A DNA stretch of 64,000 nt from Bianquea renquensis (GTDB lineage: Bacteria > Bacillota > Clostridia > Lachnospirales > Bianqueaceae), in the NCBI RefSeq assembly GCF_014384895.1, contig NZ_JACRSQ010000009.1, positions 75,145 to 139,144 on the forward strand, in the 5' to 3' direction. Below the pieces are notes generated by a model that was given only the letters and a program-made list of their open reading frames with translations, was not told the DNA's origin and did not search any database. A program made the translations under genes and the position numbers. Shown piece by piece: positions 17,188 to 26,141 of this stretch (positions are counted from its first letter, which is position 1; every line of letters begins with the position of its first letter).

Positions 17188-19335
17188 ATGAGCATTTACT
17201 ATGAGCCGGATCACGCACTATTTTGTATCCAGACGGCCCACACGACGTATGCCTTCGCACTCAATGCCGAATCGCGACCTGTGCATCTGTACTGGGGCGC
17301 GAAGCTACAGACTCTCTCCGACCTTGCCCTGCTAACCGGCAATCTCCATGTGGAAACAAATGGCGACAGTTCGTTTCGTCTGCGCACGAACAATCAATAC
17401 GAATATCGCGCAGGGGAGCCATATTCCTACGAGGAACAGGCCCTAGACCTATTCTATTCGGACGGGGTGCGGGGAGCGCAGCTGGCATACCGCAGCCATG
17501 TCATTTCTGCGGACGGACGCGCGCTGGCCATTGAATTGGCCGATGGCCAGTACCCGTTATCGGTTACACTGCGCTATGAAATATATCCAGACCTTGACCT
17601 GATCACGCGGCGGGCAGTAATCCGCAATGAGGGGAGCGAGCCGCTGCACCTAAGAAAAATGCAGTCAGCATCCTTTCATTTTCCGCGGGGAGTGCAGTAC
17701 CGGGTAACCCATTTTGCTGGAAACTGGGGAGCGGAATATCAGAAACAGCAAGAGATGCTGCCCCTCTGCCGCACGGTGATCCAGAACAACCACGGCAACA
17801 CCTCCGGCCCCCATGCGGTGCCATTTTTTGCCCTCGACCCGTGGGGGAAGGCGGACGACACCAGTGGGGAGGTCTTCTTTGGAACTTTACATTGGAGCGG
17901 GGATTTCAAGATTACATGTGAGCGAACGGAACTCGGTGCGGTAAGCGTGACAGCTGGAGTCAATGATGAGCAGGCTGCGGTGACACTGCACAGCGGCGAG
18001 AGCTATGAAACGCCAGAGATAACCGCTGGCTTCACCACAGGTGGATTCGGGGGTATGAGTGAACAGCTATACGATTTTCAACTGGACCATCTGCTTCCGC
18101 AAAAACGCGCACACAATGTGATTCCCGTCATCTATAACTCATGGTACGCATATGATTTTCGCATCGATGAGGAGAAGATTCTGGGCCTGATGGACCGAGC
18201 AGCGGAACTCGGCGTGGAACTGTTTGTGATCGATGATGGGTGGATGCCTGGCCGGGACTGTGACAGCAAAGGCCTAGGTGACTGGGTGCCAGATCCGCTG
18301 CGGTTCCCAAATGGCTTGCGGGTCTTTGCCGAGCGGGCCCACGCACAGGGAATGAAGTTTGGCTTGTGGATTGAACCGGAAATGGTCAATCCCGATAGCG
18401 ACTTATTCCGCGCTCACCCGGACTGGGTGCTGCAAAGTGAGTCTCGTCCGCAGACAACCTCGCGCAACCAGCTGGTGTTGAATCTTGCGCGGGAAGACGT
18501 GCTTGCCTATGTTTTGGATGTGCTTGACCGCACGATACAGGAAAATGAACTGGACTATCTCAAATGGGATATGAATCGCTATATAACGGACTGGGGTTGG
18601 CCTACGGGCAGCAAAGAGCAGCGCGAAAAGTTGCCGCTTACCATGATTGAGAATATCTATGGCATCTGGACACATCTCAACGAGGCGTATCCCGATCTAT
18701 TGCTGGAGAATTGCGCCCATGGCGGGGCACGGTCGGACTATGGCATGGTCCGCTATACTGACCGGATCAACCGCAGTGATAACGCCACTCCAGCGGATGT
18801 ATTGTTGCTGCACGAAGGGTTCTCCACACTCTTTGTGCCCAAAAGCGCAGGCGGCGCTGGAACATTCAACGGCACTCCGGGGGTTCCCTATGCATTCCGC
18901 GAAAACCTTGGCTTTACCGGGTCTATGAGTATAGGAGTCAATCTGTTGCGGTGTTCACAGGAAGAATTGAATGCATATGGCGCGAGCGTGGCACAGTTCA
19001 AAAGGGAGCGGGCAGATCTGCAAAATTCCTATGTGTATCACCTGGTCTCAGCGTGGAACAGCCCATACGCCGTATGGCAGTATGTCCGCCGTGACCGGCA
19101 GGCATTCACTGTGTTCGGCTTTTGTTTTGGTCGCCATTTTCCAGATGACCGTATGGCTCGGGTGCGGTTAACCGGCCTGATTCCGGAAGCCTTCTACGAG
19201 TGCGTAGTGGATACTTGCAGTTCGGAGGTGGATGGACAGAGGTATACAGGGGAAGCGTTAATGCAGATCGGTCTACAGCTGCCGCTGGAGCGGAATTATG
19301 ATTCTGTTCGCCTGGTGTTTCGAAGGGTGATGTGA
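17188..19335 (+). CDS. Alpha-galactosidase, GH36
   Basis: A 715-residue cytoplasmic enzyme without a signal peptide, of the length usual for GH36 alpha-galactosidases (about 700-740). It removes terminal alpha-1,6-galactose from raffinose-type sugars or galactomannan fragments. After an N-terminal beta-sandwich, the barrel contains the nucleophile D461 in LDYLKWDMNR and the acid/base D531 in INRSDNATPAD. VIPVIYNSWYAYDF, FVIDDGWMPGRD and FGLWIEPEMVNPDS are also hallmarks. GAAAGGAAAG precedes the ATG at 17188. It follows the ABC importer genes, so imported alpha-galactosides are the likely substrates. The hydrolytic mechanism and galactose preference are known for the family; the natural substrate here is inferred. 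Confidence 0.94.
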   Translation: MSIYYEPDHALFCIQTAHTTYAFALNAESRPVHLYWGAKLQTLSDLALLTGNLHVETNGDSSFRLRTNNQYEYRAGEPYSYEEQALDLFYSDGVRGAQLAYRSHVISADGRALAIELADGQYPLSVTLRYEIYPDLDLITRRAVIRNEGSEPLHLRKMQSASFHFPRGVQYRVTHFAGNWGAEYQKQQEMLPLCRTVIQNNHGNTSGPHAVPFFALDPWGKADDTSGEVFFGTLHWSGDFKITCERTELGAVSVTAGVNDEQAAVTLHSGESYETPEITAGFTTGGFGGMSEQLYDFQLDHLLPQKRAHNVIPVIYNSWYAYDFRIDEEKILGLMDRAAELGVELFVIDDGWMPGRDCDSKGLGDWVPDPLRFPNGLRVFAERAHAQGMKFGLWIEPEMVNPDSDLFRAHPDWVLQSESRPQTTSRNQLVLNLAREDVLAYVLDVLDRTIQENELDYLKWDMNRYITDWGWPTGSKEQREKLPLTMIENIYGIWTHLNEAYPDLLLENCAHGGARSDYGMVRYTDRINRSDNATPADVLLLHEGFSTLFVPKSAGGAGTFNGTPGVPYAFRENLGFTGSMSIGVNLLRCSQEELNAYGASVAQFKRERADLQNSYVYHLVSAWNSPYAVWQYVRRDRQAFTVFGFCFGRHFPDDRMARVRLTGLIPEAFYECVVDTCSSEVDGQRYTGEALMQIGLQLPLERNYDSVRLVFRRVM

Positions 19336-19402
19336 GGGAATCCGATATCAAAAGAATTTTTGTACTCGTCCTCCAGCACAAAAGAGAAAGGGGAAGAACT
19401 GC

Positions 19403-22400
19403 ATGAATAAACGATTAGGTCAACTTTTATGTATCCTGGTTTCTTTTTGCTTGTTAGGCCAAACATTTCTTGCTAGCACGAGGCCGGTATTGGCAGACGC
19501 CATCCGGGTAGTGTATCTAAATGGTTCAGTGGAATCCTCCGGTAATGGTACGACCCCAGAGATGGCGGTCAAAACCCTAGGGGAGGCCTACTCGTTGTTG
19601 GATGCGGATAATGCTATGGCGCAAAATATAATTGTTGTCTGCGGTGACACGGCAATTGATCTGAGCAGTACCGTGACACTACCTGCAAAAGAAGCAACCA
19701 TTACGGGAGCATACGGAGATACAGACTATGAGGCCTCCCTTGCCGGAAGTGACGGAAATGGGAAGATTTCATTGCAAGCGGATACAACCATCGAAAATCT
19801 GAATTTTAGTTTCGTAAATGCAAGTCAGCTGGAAAACAAGAATCATAAATTAATCCTAAAGCATACAGGTTCTACGCCGACGGTAGCAGGTTCCGATATT
19901 GAAGTATACAGCGGAACCTATGTCAATGTTTATGCGGATGCACCCGATGGCGATGCCACTTTGCGGATATACGGCGGTACAATTTCGAATCTTGCGATTT
20001 CCAGCAATTCTATGAATAAACTAAACATATTGATTGCAGGCGGGACAATTACAAACGTATATGGCGGCCGCCGCTGGGGTTCTGTAACCATCGACACTGT
20101 CAATATTACCCTCGAGGGTGCGCCGAAGATTGCGGCGATCAATGGAAAGTATAATCTCGCGCAGTCATCGCAGACGGAGAGCTGGCTGAATTTCTGTGAA
20201 TATAGCGGAAATTTTGGATACACACTCCGCAATATTGACCATATCGCTGTTTCCGCCGCAGAGGGAGAGACGGCTGCAACCTTTTCCTCCCTTCAAGCCG
20301 CATATGCCAACAGCAGAGAAGGCGGAACGATAGTGCTGAGGGCGCCTGTGGTCATAGATCAGTCCGTCTTTTCCGGAAATCATACCGGTACCGTGGAGAT
20401 AATCGGGGAAACGGCAGGGCAGGCTGTGACTTTTACCACGGATTGCGCTGTCTTTACGGGAGATTTTAAATTTGACGGTCTCACGCTGAATTTTTCCCAG
20501 GAGGAATCGAGTCCGACAATCCTCTTTCACCCTGTGGGAAAAGCGCCGGTCTTTACCTCGTCTACAGTCATCAATGGATATTATCAATTGCGGGCCATAA
20601 CGGCTTCAGGTGGAGATATGAATCTTGATTTTGGAGAAAAACTTACGCAGCAGGAAATAAACGGCTATGCCGCCATTACTGGCAGCACGGCCTATGAGCG
20701 ATTTCAACAGACGATAGCAGGGCTGCCGGAGGAAGTTCCGGTACTTGCCATGAAAAATATCAGTGCAGAAGACTATGGCACTGTATTGTATGTAGCCCCA
20801 GATGGCAGCGATACAACTGGAGACGGATCTCTGACCTCACCCTTTGCGACGCCGAAGCATGCCCTGGAAGCGGTGACACAGTTGTCAGTACTCCAGCGCG
20901 CAGAAGGCGTGGCCATTTTCTTCCGGGAGGGCAAGTATGCTGTCACAGAAGGGTTAGCCATCAGCGACGCCCATGGCGATCCGATCAGCAGAACGAAGCT
21001 CACCCTGGCGGCATATGAGAACGAAAACGTTGCATTTGTCGGCGGGTCATCCCTCACGGGCAGCGATTTTCAGCTGGCGACAGAAACGGGAATCGGATCG
21101 GAAGACTGGAACCGTTTGAACAGCGCAGCGAAGGGCAAAGTCTACGTGGCGGATCTGGCACAGCTTGGGCTGACAGAGTACTATCAATTTAAGGAAGAGA
21201 AAAATGGAGGCGCGCCGGCGCTGACGGTCAACGGCACACAGATGACCATCGCCCGCTACCCGGACGTAGGGGAGGTAACCATCAAGCGGGTGATCGATTC
21301 CGGATTGAATGGCGGTTCCTGCTTTGAGCTACAGGATACAACCCCCCTGAACTGGAAAAATACTGGACGCATTTACGTGCGGGGGTCATTCTGGGCAGAG
21401 TGGTGGAAAACCGTCGGACGGATTACGGAGATCAATGCTGAGCAGCGATCCATCAAGACCAACGGATATCTTGGCTGGTCCAGGGAAGGCATGAAAGCGG
21501 CTTCAAGCAATACACATTATTATTATAACGTATTGGAAGAGCTGTCGATTCCGGGGGAGTGGTTCTTAGATGAAGACACAGACCGGCTCTACGTGTATCC
21601 GATGGACGGCGCAATGCAGCCCTCAGATGTGGTGTGTACCACCACCACAAGCGCCGAGTATCTCGTAACCGTGTCTGGGGCTTCCAATGTTTTAATCAGT
21701 GGTATTACATTTGAAGTGGGCAATGGAGGCATCAGGATCGAGAACAGCGAGAATGTTTTATTGCAGCGCTGCACCGTGCAGGATATGAGCAGCTATGGCG
21801 TCGATATCTATGAATCCTTTAAATGCGGCATGACGTATTCTACCATCCGGCGCACAAGTTATGTTGCGTTTCAGTCCTCCGTATCGGCACAGACGCGAAG
21901 ACAGCTGACGCCTTCCCGCTGTTTCTTGCAGAACAGCTTAATCCAAGATATTCAAGTGACCGCCTGTCAAATATTGGGGGTGGGGGATATCTTCTCCCAC
22001 AATACGGTGCAATACACCCGCAGTATGGGCGTCTCGGTTGTGGGAACAGAATGCATTTTAGAATACAATGAAATGACGGCGCAATCCTACGCACAGCGAG
22101 ATGCCGGCGCATTTTACGTGTCGGGAGCCGCCTACAATGTAGGAAACGTGATACGCCATAACTATATCCATGATTCCAATCCGCCCGGCACGAACAATGC
22201 CCGTGGAATTTATATGGACGACGGGTGTTCCGGAAATTACGCCTATGAGAATGTTGTAGAAAACATGTCCTACGGGATTTTTGTCCACTGTGGGGATGAC
22301 AATGTGTATAAGCAGAATACCCTCATAGACTGCCACGTGAGTGCCGAAGTATCGGATGGCGCTTCCACGACGGCCAATTTAGCGTCCAGCACATATTATA

Positions 22401-24634
22401 GCTTTTATAATGGAATGGTCAACTGGTATGCGCAGGTCAAGGATGGCCCCTGGGAGACACGATACCCGTACTACGAGGATATGGCGGAAAAATGTGGGAC
22501 CGCAATTGAGGCTTGGGAGGACAATGACACAGAGAATGCCACCCTTGCCTATGTTCGGGCTGCAACGGGTAATACCTTCACCGGCAACAAAATCATCAAC
22601 AGTCCTGCCATCAATACCAACACCTATGCGGCGCCCTATACGGTGCTCAGCGATAATCAAAATCTATCATTGACCACCGAGGAAGAGAAGTTGGCCTACA
22701 CCCGCAGTTCCGACCTCTATGAAAAGCTAGGATTTACCAATTCACAGCTTCCCGGTGACGCACTCGCCATGGGATCCCCGCTGTCCCTGCTCACCCCGAC
22801 ACAGAATGAGTCAGTTAACGCTGAACAAGTCAATTTCAAATGGAAAAAGCTGGGCGGTGTCAATTTCTATGTGTTGACCATTGCCAAAGATGCAAATTTT
22901 ACTCAGGACGTCAGGGACTTTACAACATCGGAGGCGGAGTACAAAGTTGAATTAGCGGGCTACGAGCAGGAGTATTACTGGAAGGTGCAGGCGATATCCC
23001 TGGCGAAATACAATTACGGCCAGACGGTTACCTCCGCTGTAGGGCCCTTTGTATTTACCCTTGGCACAGGACTGTCTGCCACGGATGTGAGGTATTACAC
23101 TCCCGACGTGGATGGCGTGCGCGATGCCGCGTATGCCAGTTCCGCGAGGATGGTGTTAGGACAGGAATACCAGGCGTCACCGGACGCCTCAGCCGTACCG
23201 GCCACGGATACAACTGCCACAGGCTACCTTATTTGGGACGAGAATAACCTGTATGTGTACGCCGACGTCAACAAAACAGGAATTTTCAGCAATCCTCTGC
23301 TCAACGGGGGGACATCGGAAAACGCATATTTACAGGATTGCGTGCAGATTGACCTTCAGACGAAGAATTCACAGCTATACTCAGTGATTGTACACGGAGA
23401 TGGAGATGGCTACTACTGTACACTCAATGGCTGGACGGGCGATGCAAAGTACGCTGTCGTGCCAAAAGCGGATGGGTCCGGCTACTCCGTAGAATTTGCG
23501 GTTCCCTTTGGCGAAGGGATGCAGGCGGGGGATGAAGTGGAGATTCGCTTCCGGGAGACGAGTGCAGACGCAACCCGCTGGGCGAACTATCTGGAGCAGG
23601 TTGCCGCAGGTACAGCTACCGCACAGCAGGCCCCTGTTTTCCGCTATGGCAATTCCGACGTAACGACCTATACACTTTCATCCGAGACTTGGAGTGAGGA
23701 GAGCAAAATCCTTCGCACTGCGCCGGTAGTGGATGGAAGGCTGGACACCGCGTATCTGCGCAGCGCGCGCACGGAGCTTGGCCCTATGTGTTACGCCCTC
23801 TTGAACGATGTAGAGGAGCAAGAGACCACCGGCTTTCTCTACATGCTCTGGGACGATACGAATCTCTATTATTATGCCGATATTTCAACGGCCAGCATCA
23901 ACAGCAACCCATTATTGGATGCCTATCTAGCAGCGGGGGATCTGACAAAATGGCGTACCTTTATCCGCTTTGAAGACTGCGTGCAGCTAAGTGTGAAGAC
24001 AGAAATCGGGACGGCCCATGTTACGACGATTCACGCAGACGGTCAGGCATACTTGAACAGCTATGATAACAGTACCCAGGGGAATTATGTTGTCCGAGTC
24101 AAAGAGGACGGTTCTGGATACATCGTGGAAGCGGCTGTTCCGTGGAGAGATAGTTCCGTAGCCGCGGGGCAGATCGTTGGAGTGCATTTCCAGGCGAATT
24201 CCATCGACAATACTGGCATGTCGCCGGTGGATACCGCCAAAACGAAATTTGCATATTATCAGACGATTGCAGCGGAATACGGAATTGATACACCGTACAA
24301 CGGACAGGAGGCAATCCGTCAGACGCCGCTGTATCTGTACCGCAATGAGGATAATACCTACCGTTGGTTTGATCTGACGGCTGATACCTATGTTGCGCCG
24401 AGATTTCGAATTACCTTCAACTTAGAGCCAGACAATACCCTACTTGTTGTGAAACAAAATGGGACAGTGATTGCGCCCCAGGCGGACGGCACCTATCTCC
24501 TTCCGGAAGGCGAATACACGTGGTCAGCTACCGCCAAAGGGTATGAAGCGGTGGAGGACATGACCTTTACCGTTGCCGGTGTCAAACAGATACCGGTTAC
24601 ACTGACAGCCCTTGCAGATGAAACGCCACAGTAG
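19403..24634 (+). CDS. Giant secreted beta-helix protein, GH141-like, with CBM9-like modules
   Basis: A 1743-residue secreted protein with a signal peptide (MNKRLGQLLCILVSFCLLGQ, cleavage likely near residue 33). Residues about 35-450 look like an accessory beta-helix. From about 461 (VLYVAPDGSDTTGDG) to about 1115 there is a right-handed parallel beta-helix whose features resemble GH141 and related pectate-lyase-fold hydrolases: ARYPDVGEV, GEWFLDEDTDRLYVYP and RGIYMDDGCSGNYAYENVV. A fibronectin-III-like segment spans about 1120-1215. Two CBM9-like domains follow (about 1222-1420 and 1433-1650), each starting with a VDG..D.AY..SA motif. The C-terminus (about 1665-1743) is Ig/PEGA-like. No anchor such as LPXTG or SLH is visible. 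It probably attacks a complex polysaccharide outside the cell; the GH141 link and any fucosidase or xylanase role are inference. Confidence 0.78.
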   Translation: MNKRLGQLLCILVSFCLLGQTFLASTRPVLADAIRVVYLNGSVESSGNGTTPEMAVKTLGEAYSLLDADNAMAQNIIVVCGDTAIDLSSTVTLPAKEATITGAYGDTDYEASLAGSDGNGKISLQADTTIENLNFSFVNASQLENKNHKLILKHTGSTPTVAGSDIEVYSGTYVNVYADAPDGDATLRIYGGTISNLAISSNSMNKLNILIAGGTITNVYGGRRWGSVTIDTVNITLEGAPKIAAINGKYNLAQSSQTESWLNFCEYSGNFGYTLRNIDHIAVSAAEGETAATFSSLQAAYANSREGGTIVLRAPVVIDQSVFSGNHTGTVEIIGETAGQAVTFTTDCAVFTGDFKFDGLTLNFSQEESSPTILFHPVGKAPVFTSSTVINGYYQLRAITASGGDMNLDFGEKLTQQEINGYAAITGSTAYERFQQTIAGLPEEVPVLAMKNISAEDYGTVLYVAPDGSDTTGDGSLTSPFATPKHALEAVTQLSVLQRAEGVAIFFREGKYAVTEGLAISDAHGDPISRTKLTLAAYENENVAFVGGSSLTGSDFQLATETGIGSEDWNRLNSAAKGKVYVADLAQLGLTEYYQFKEEKNGGAPALTVNGTQMTIARYPDVGEVTIKRVIDSGLNGGSCFELQDTTPLNWKNTGRIYVRGSFWAEWWKTVGRITEINAEQRSIKTNGYLGWSREGMKAASSNTHYYYNVLEELSIPGEWFLDEDTDRLYVYPMDGAMQPSDVVCTTTTSAEYLVTVSGASNVLISGITFEVGNGGIRIENSENVLLQRCTVQDMSSYGVDIYESFKCGMTYSTIRRTSYVAFQSSVSAQTRRQLTPSRCFLQNSLIQDIQVTACQILGVGDIFSHNTVQYTRSMGVSVVGTECILEYNEMTAQSYAQRDAGAFYVSGAAYNVGNVIRHNYIHDSNPPGTNNARGIYMDDGCSGNYAYENVVENMSYGIFVHCGDDNVYKQNTLIDCHVSAEVSDGASTTANLASSTYYSFYNGMVNWYAQVKDGPWETRYPYYEDMAEKCGTAIEAWEDNDTENATLAYVRAATGNTFTGNKIINSPAINTNTYAAPYTVLSDNQNLSLTTEEEKLAYTRSSDLYEKLGFTNSQLPGDALAMGSPLSLLTPTQNESVNAEQVNFKWKKLGGVNFYVLTIAKDANFTQDVRDFTTSEAEYKVELAGYEQEYYWKVQAISLAKYNYGQTVTSAVGPFVFTLGTGLSATDVRYYTPDVDGVRDAAYASSARMVLGQEYQASPDASAVPATDTTATGYLIWDENNLYVYADVNKTGIFSNPLLNGGTSENAYLQDCVQIDLQTKNSQLYSVIVHGDGDGYYCTLNGWTGDAKYAVVPKADGSGYSVEFAVPFGEGMQAGDEVEIRFRETSADATRWANYLEQVAAGTATAQQAPVFRYGNSDVTTYTLSSETWSEESKILRTAPVVDGRLDTAYLRSARTELGPMCYALLNDVEEQETTGFLYMLWDDTNLYYYADISTASINSNPLLDAYLAAGDLTKWRTFIRFEDCVQLSVKTEIGTAHVTTIHADGQAYLNSYDNSTQGNYVVRVKEDGSGYIVEAAVPWRDSSVAAGQIVGVHFQANSIDNTGMSPVDTAKTKFAYYQTIAAEYGIDTPYNGQEAIRQTPLYLYRNEDNTYRWFDLTADTYVAPRFRITFNLEPDNTLLVVKQNGTVIAPQADGTYLLPEGEYTWSATAKGYEAVEDMTFTVAGVKQIPVTLTALADETPQ

Positions 24635-24664
24635 CCGGGGAAGCGGCTGCACAGGGGGACAATC

Positions 24665-25942
24665 ATGATCGAAGCATTTCAATCACAAAACACGGTTGCA
24701 TTTATCGGTGACAGCAATACATCCGCCGAAGCGACAACCATCGCCTATCCACAGTTTGTTCAGTATTGTTACCGCACCCGTTTTCCAGAACGGACAATCC
24801 AGATGGTAAACTGCGGTGTGGCCGGGGATACGTATGCAGGCGCGGTACGGCGAATGGACTGGGATATCCTTTCAAATCGGGCGACCCACGCGGTGATTCA
24901 GCTTGGCACCAACGACGTGGAGTATGAGCAGTATCCGCGAGGTAACGCCATCAATCATTGGAAGCTGGACTGCGCGGCTAGGGCATGTGGGAAACTTGTG
25001 GAGACTCTGCAAAGTCATCAGGTGTCGCCCATATTGCTTCTGCCCGGAGGATTTTACGAGGGGAGGGACCATCCCCGCGCAGAGACCTTTCTGGGAGCGA
25101 ATGCAGCACTTGCGGAGCTTGGCCATCGAATCAAGGAGGTCTTTGAGGGATCCCAAATTCCCGTGCTGGATCTGGGCCCTGTGTTCAGGCAGATGGGGGA
25201 GACCATGCCTCCTATAACAATGACTCCCGACCGCATTCATTTTCGCGCGGTGATGCATCTGCTCATAGCAGCGGTTTTGACCATGGAGCAGGGATTTGGT
25301 TCAGTGGTGGCCTCAGCGCGGATCGGAAGCCATATAAGCACCCACCGGGCTACTGTGCAGGATGTGAACACAAGCTCAAGTGCCGCCTCCTTTACGTATA
25401 GACCTGAATCCTTCCCCTGTTATGACAGTGAACCATATCGAGAGCTTGACGCATATTTTCCCATAACAGAAAGATTCAATCAGGAAATCCTTGCAGTGGA
25501 AGGCTTAGATGAGGGACGGTACCTGCTTGCCCTGAATGGGCGGGATGTAGGGATTTACACGGCGGCGGAGGTCGCCGCTGGCATCAACATCGCCTGTTCA
25601 GAGGCAAATCCCAATAGGCAGATTTCGGCAGAGCTGTACCGTCTACTCTGCGCGGAGTGGTATACACCCATGCATGATTTGCGCCGCCTTGCCTATCAGA
25701 TTGTACGCTGTAAGGAACGAGGAATTGATCTTCAGCGGATCCCAGGGTATCGTGTCGAAGAAAGCCAGGGCGTGGAGCCAGCATTTTTGGAATTTTGTGG
25801 TCCCCACTATGAGACGATTCTTCAGTTGTTCCGCCATCGGGAAGCGAATGAAGCCAGACTCACAGAGCTGCTGGCGGAAGCAGATGGAATAGGCGGGCCC
25901 ACCGCCTCACGTGTTACGGTGCGTCAAGTGGGAATTGGTTGA
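24665..25942 (+). CDS. SGNH/GDSL-family hydrolase
   Basis: A 425-residue protein without a signal peptide. The SGNH esterase motifs are clear in the first half: GDSNTS with the catalytic serine S17, GVAGDT (glycine block), GTND at 81-84 (asparagine block), and PDRIHF with D189 and H192. Such enzymes remove acetyl or other acyl groups, often from polysaccharides. The second half (about 210-425) is a separate region of beta-sandwich-like character that I do not recognise. It lies 30 bp after the beta-helix gene with AGGGGG upstream, so it is probably co-transcribed. Deacetylation of imported, decorated oligosaccharides would fit the cytoplasmic location, but this is inference. Confidence 0.82.
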   Translation: MIEAFQSQNTVAFIGDSNTSAEATTIAYPQFVQYCYRTRFPERTIQMVNCGVAGDTYAGAVRRMDWDILSNRATHAVIQLGTNDVEYEQYPRGNAINHWKLDCAARACGKLVETLQSHQVSPILLLPGGFYEGRDHPRAETFLGANAALAELGHRIKEVFEGSQIPVLDLGPVFRQMGETMPPITMTPDRIHFRAVMHLLIAAVLTMEQGFGSVVASARIGSHISTHRATVQDVNTSSSAASFTYRPESFPCYDSEPYRELDAYFPITERFNQEILAVEGLDEGRYLLALNGRDVGIYTAAEVAAGINIACSEANPNRQISAELYRLLCAEWYTPMHDLRRLAYQIVRCKERGIDLQRIPGYRVEESQGVEPAFLEFCGPHYETILQLFRHREANEARLTELLAEADGIGGPTASRVTVRQVGIG

Positions 25943-26014
25943 TACGAAAGATTAGCTTTTAAGGCCGCCGCAGATTTATATTTGCGGCGCATCCTTTGCA
26001 ATACATTGATTTAG

Positions 26015-26141
26015 ATGGAGGATAGTGCGAAAAATAAGCTTGATCGCTTATTTTTCACACGGCTATTTGTGCCGGAGCGTCACAAATAGCTCTGGTGGCA
26101 GAATTCGCCGCTGTCGCTAACGCTCCAGAATGGAGATTTTT
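26015..26141 (+). repeat. Structured leader element, copy B, before the DUF5107/TPR gene
   Basis: This copy has the same order of parts as the one near 8.2 kb. Stem I pairs 26027-26039 with 26046-26058. Stem II pairs 26062-26071 with 26081-26090, and its loop CCGGAGCGT has GGAGCG at 26074-26079. CGCTCC at 26121-26126 lies 15 nt before ATG 26142. Stem II differs from copy A at positions that change on both arms and so keep pairing. Stem III is reduced to a short GGC/GCC pair. Similar words, ATGGAGGAT (26015-26023) and ATGGAGATT (26130-26138), flank it. A separate G+C-rich hairpin at about 25960-25992 ends the upstream gene region. Confidence 0.78.
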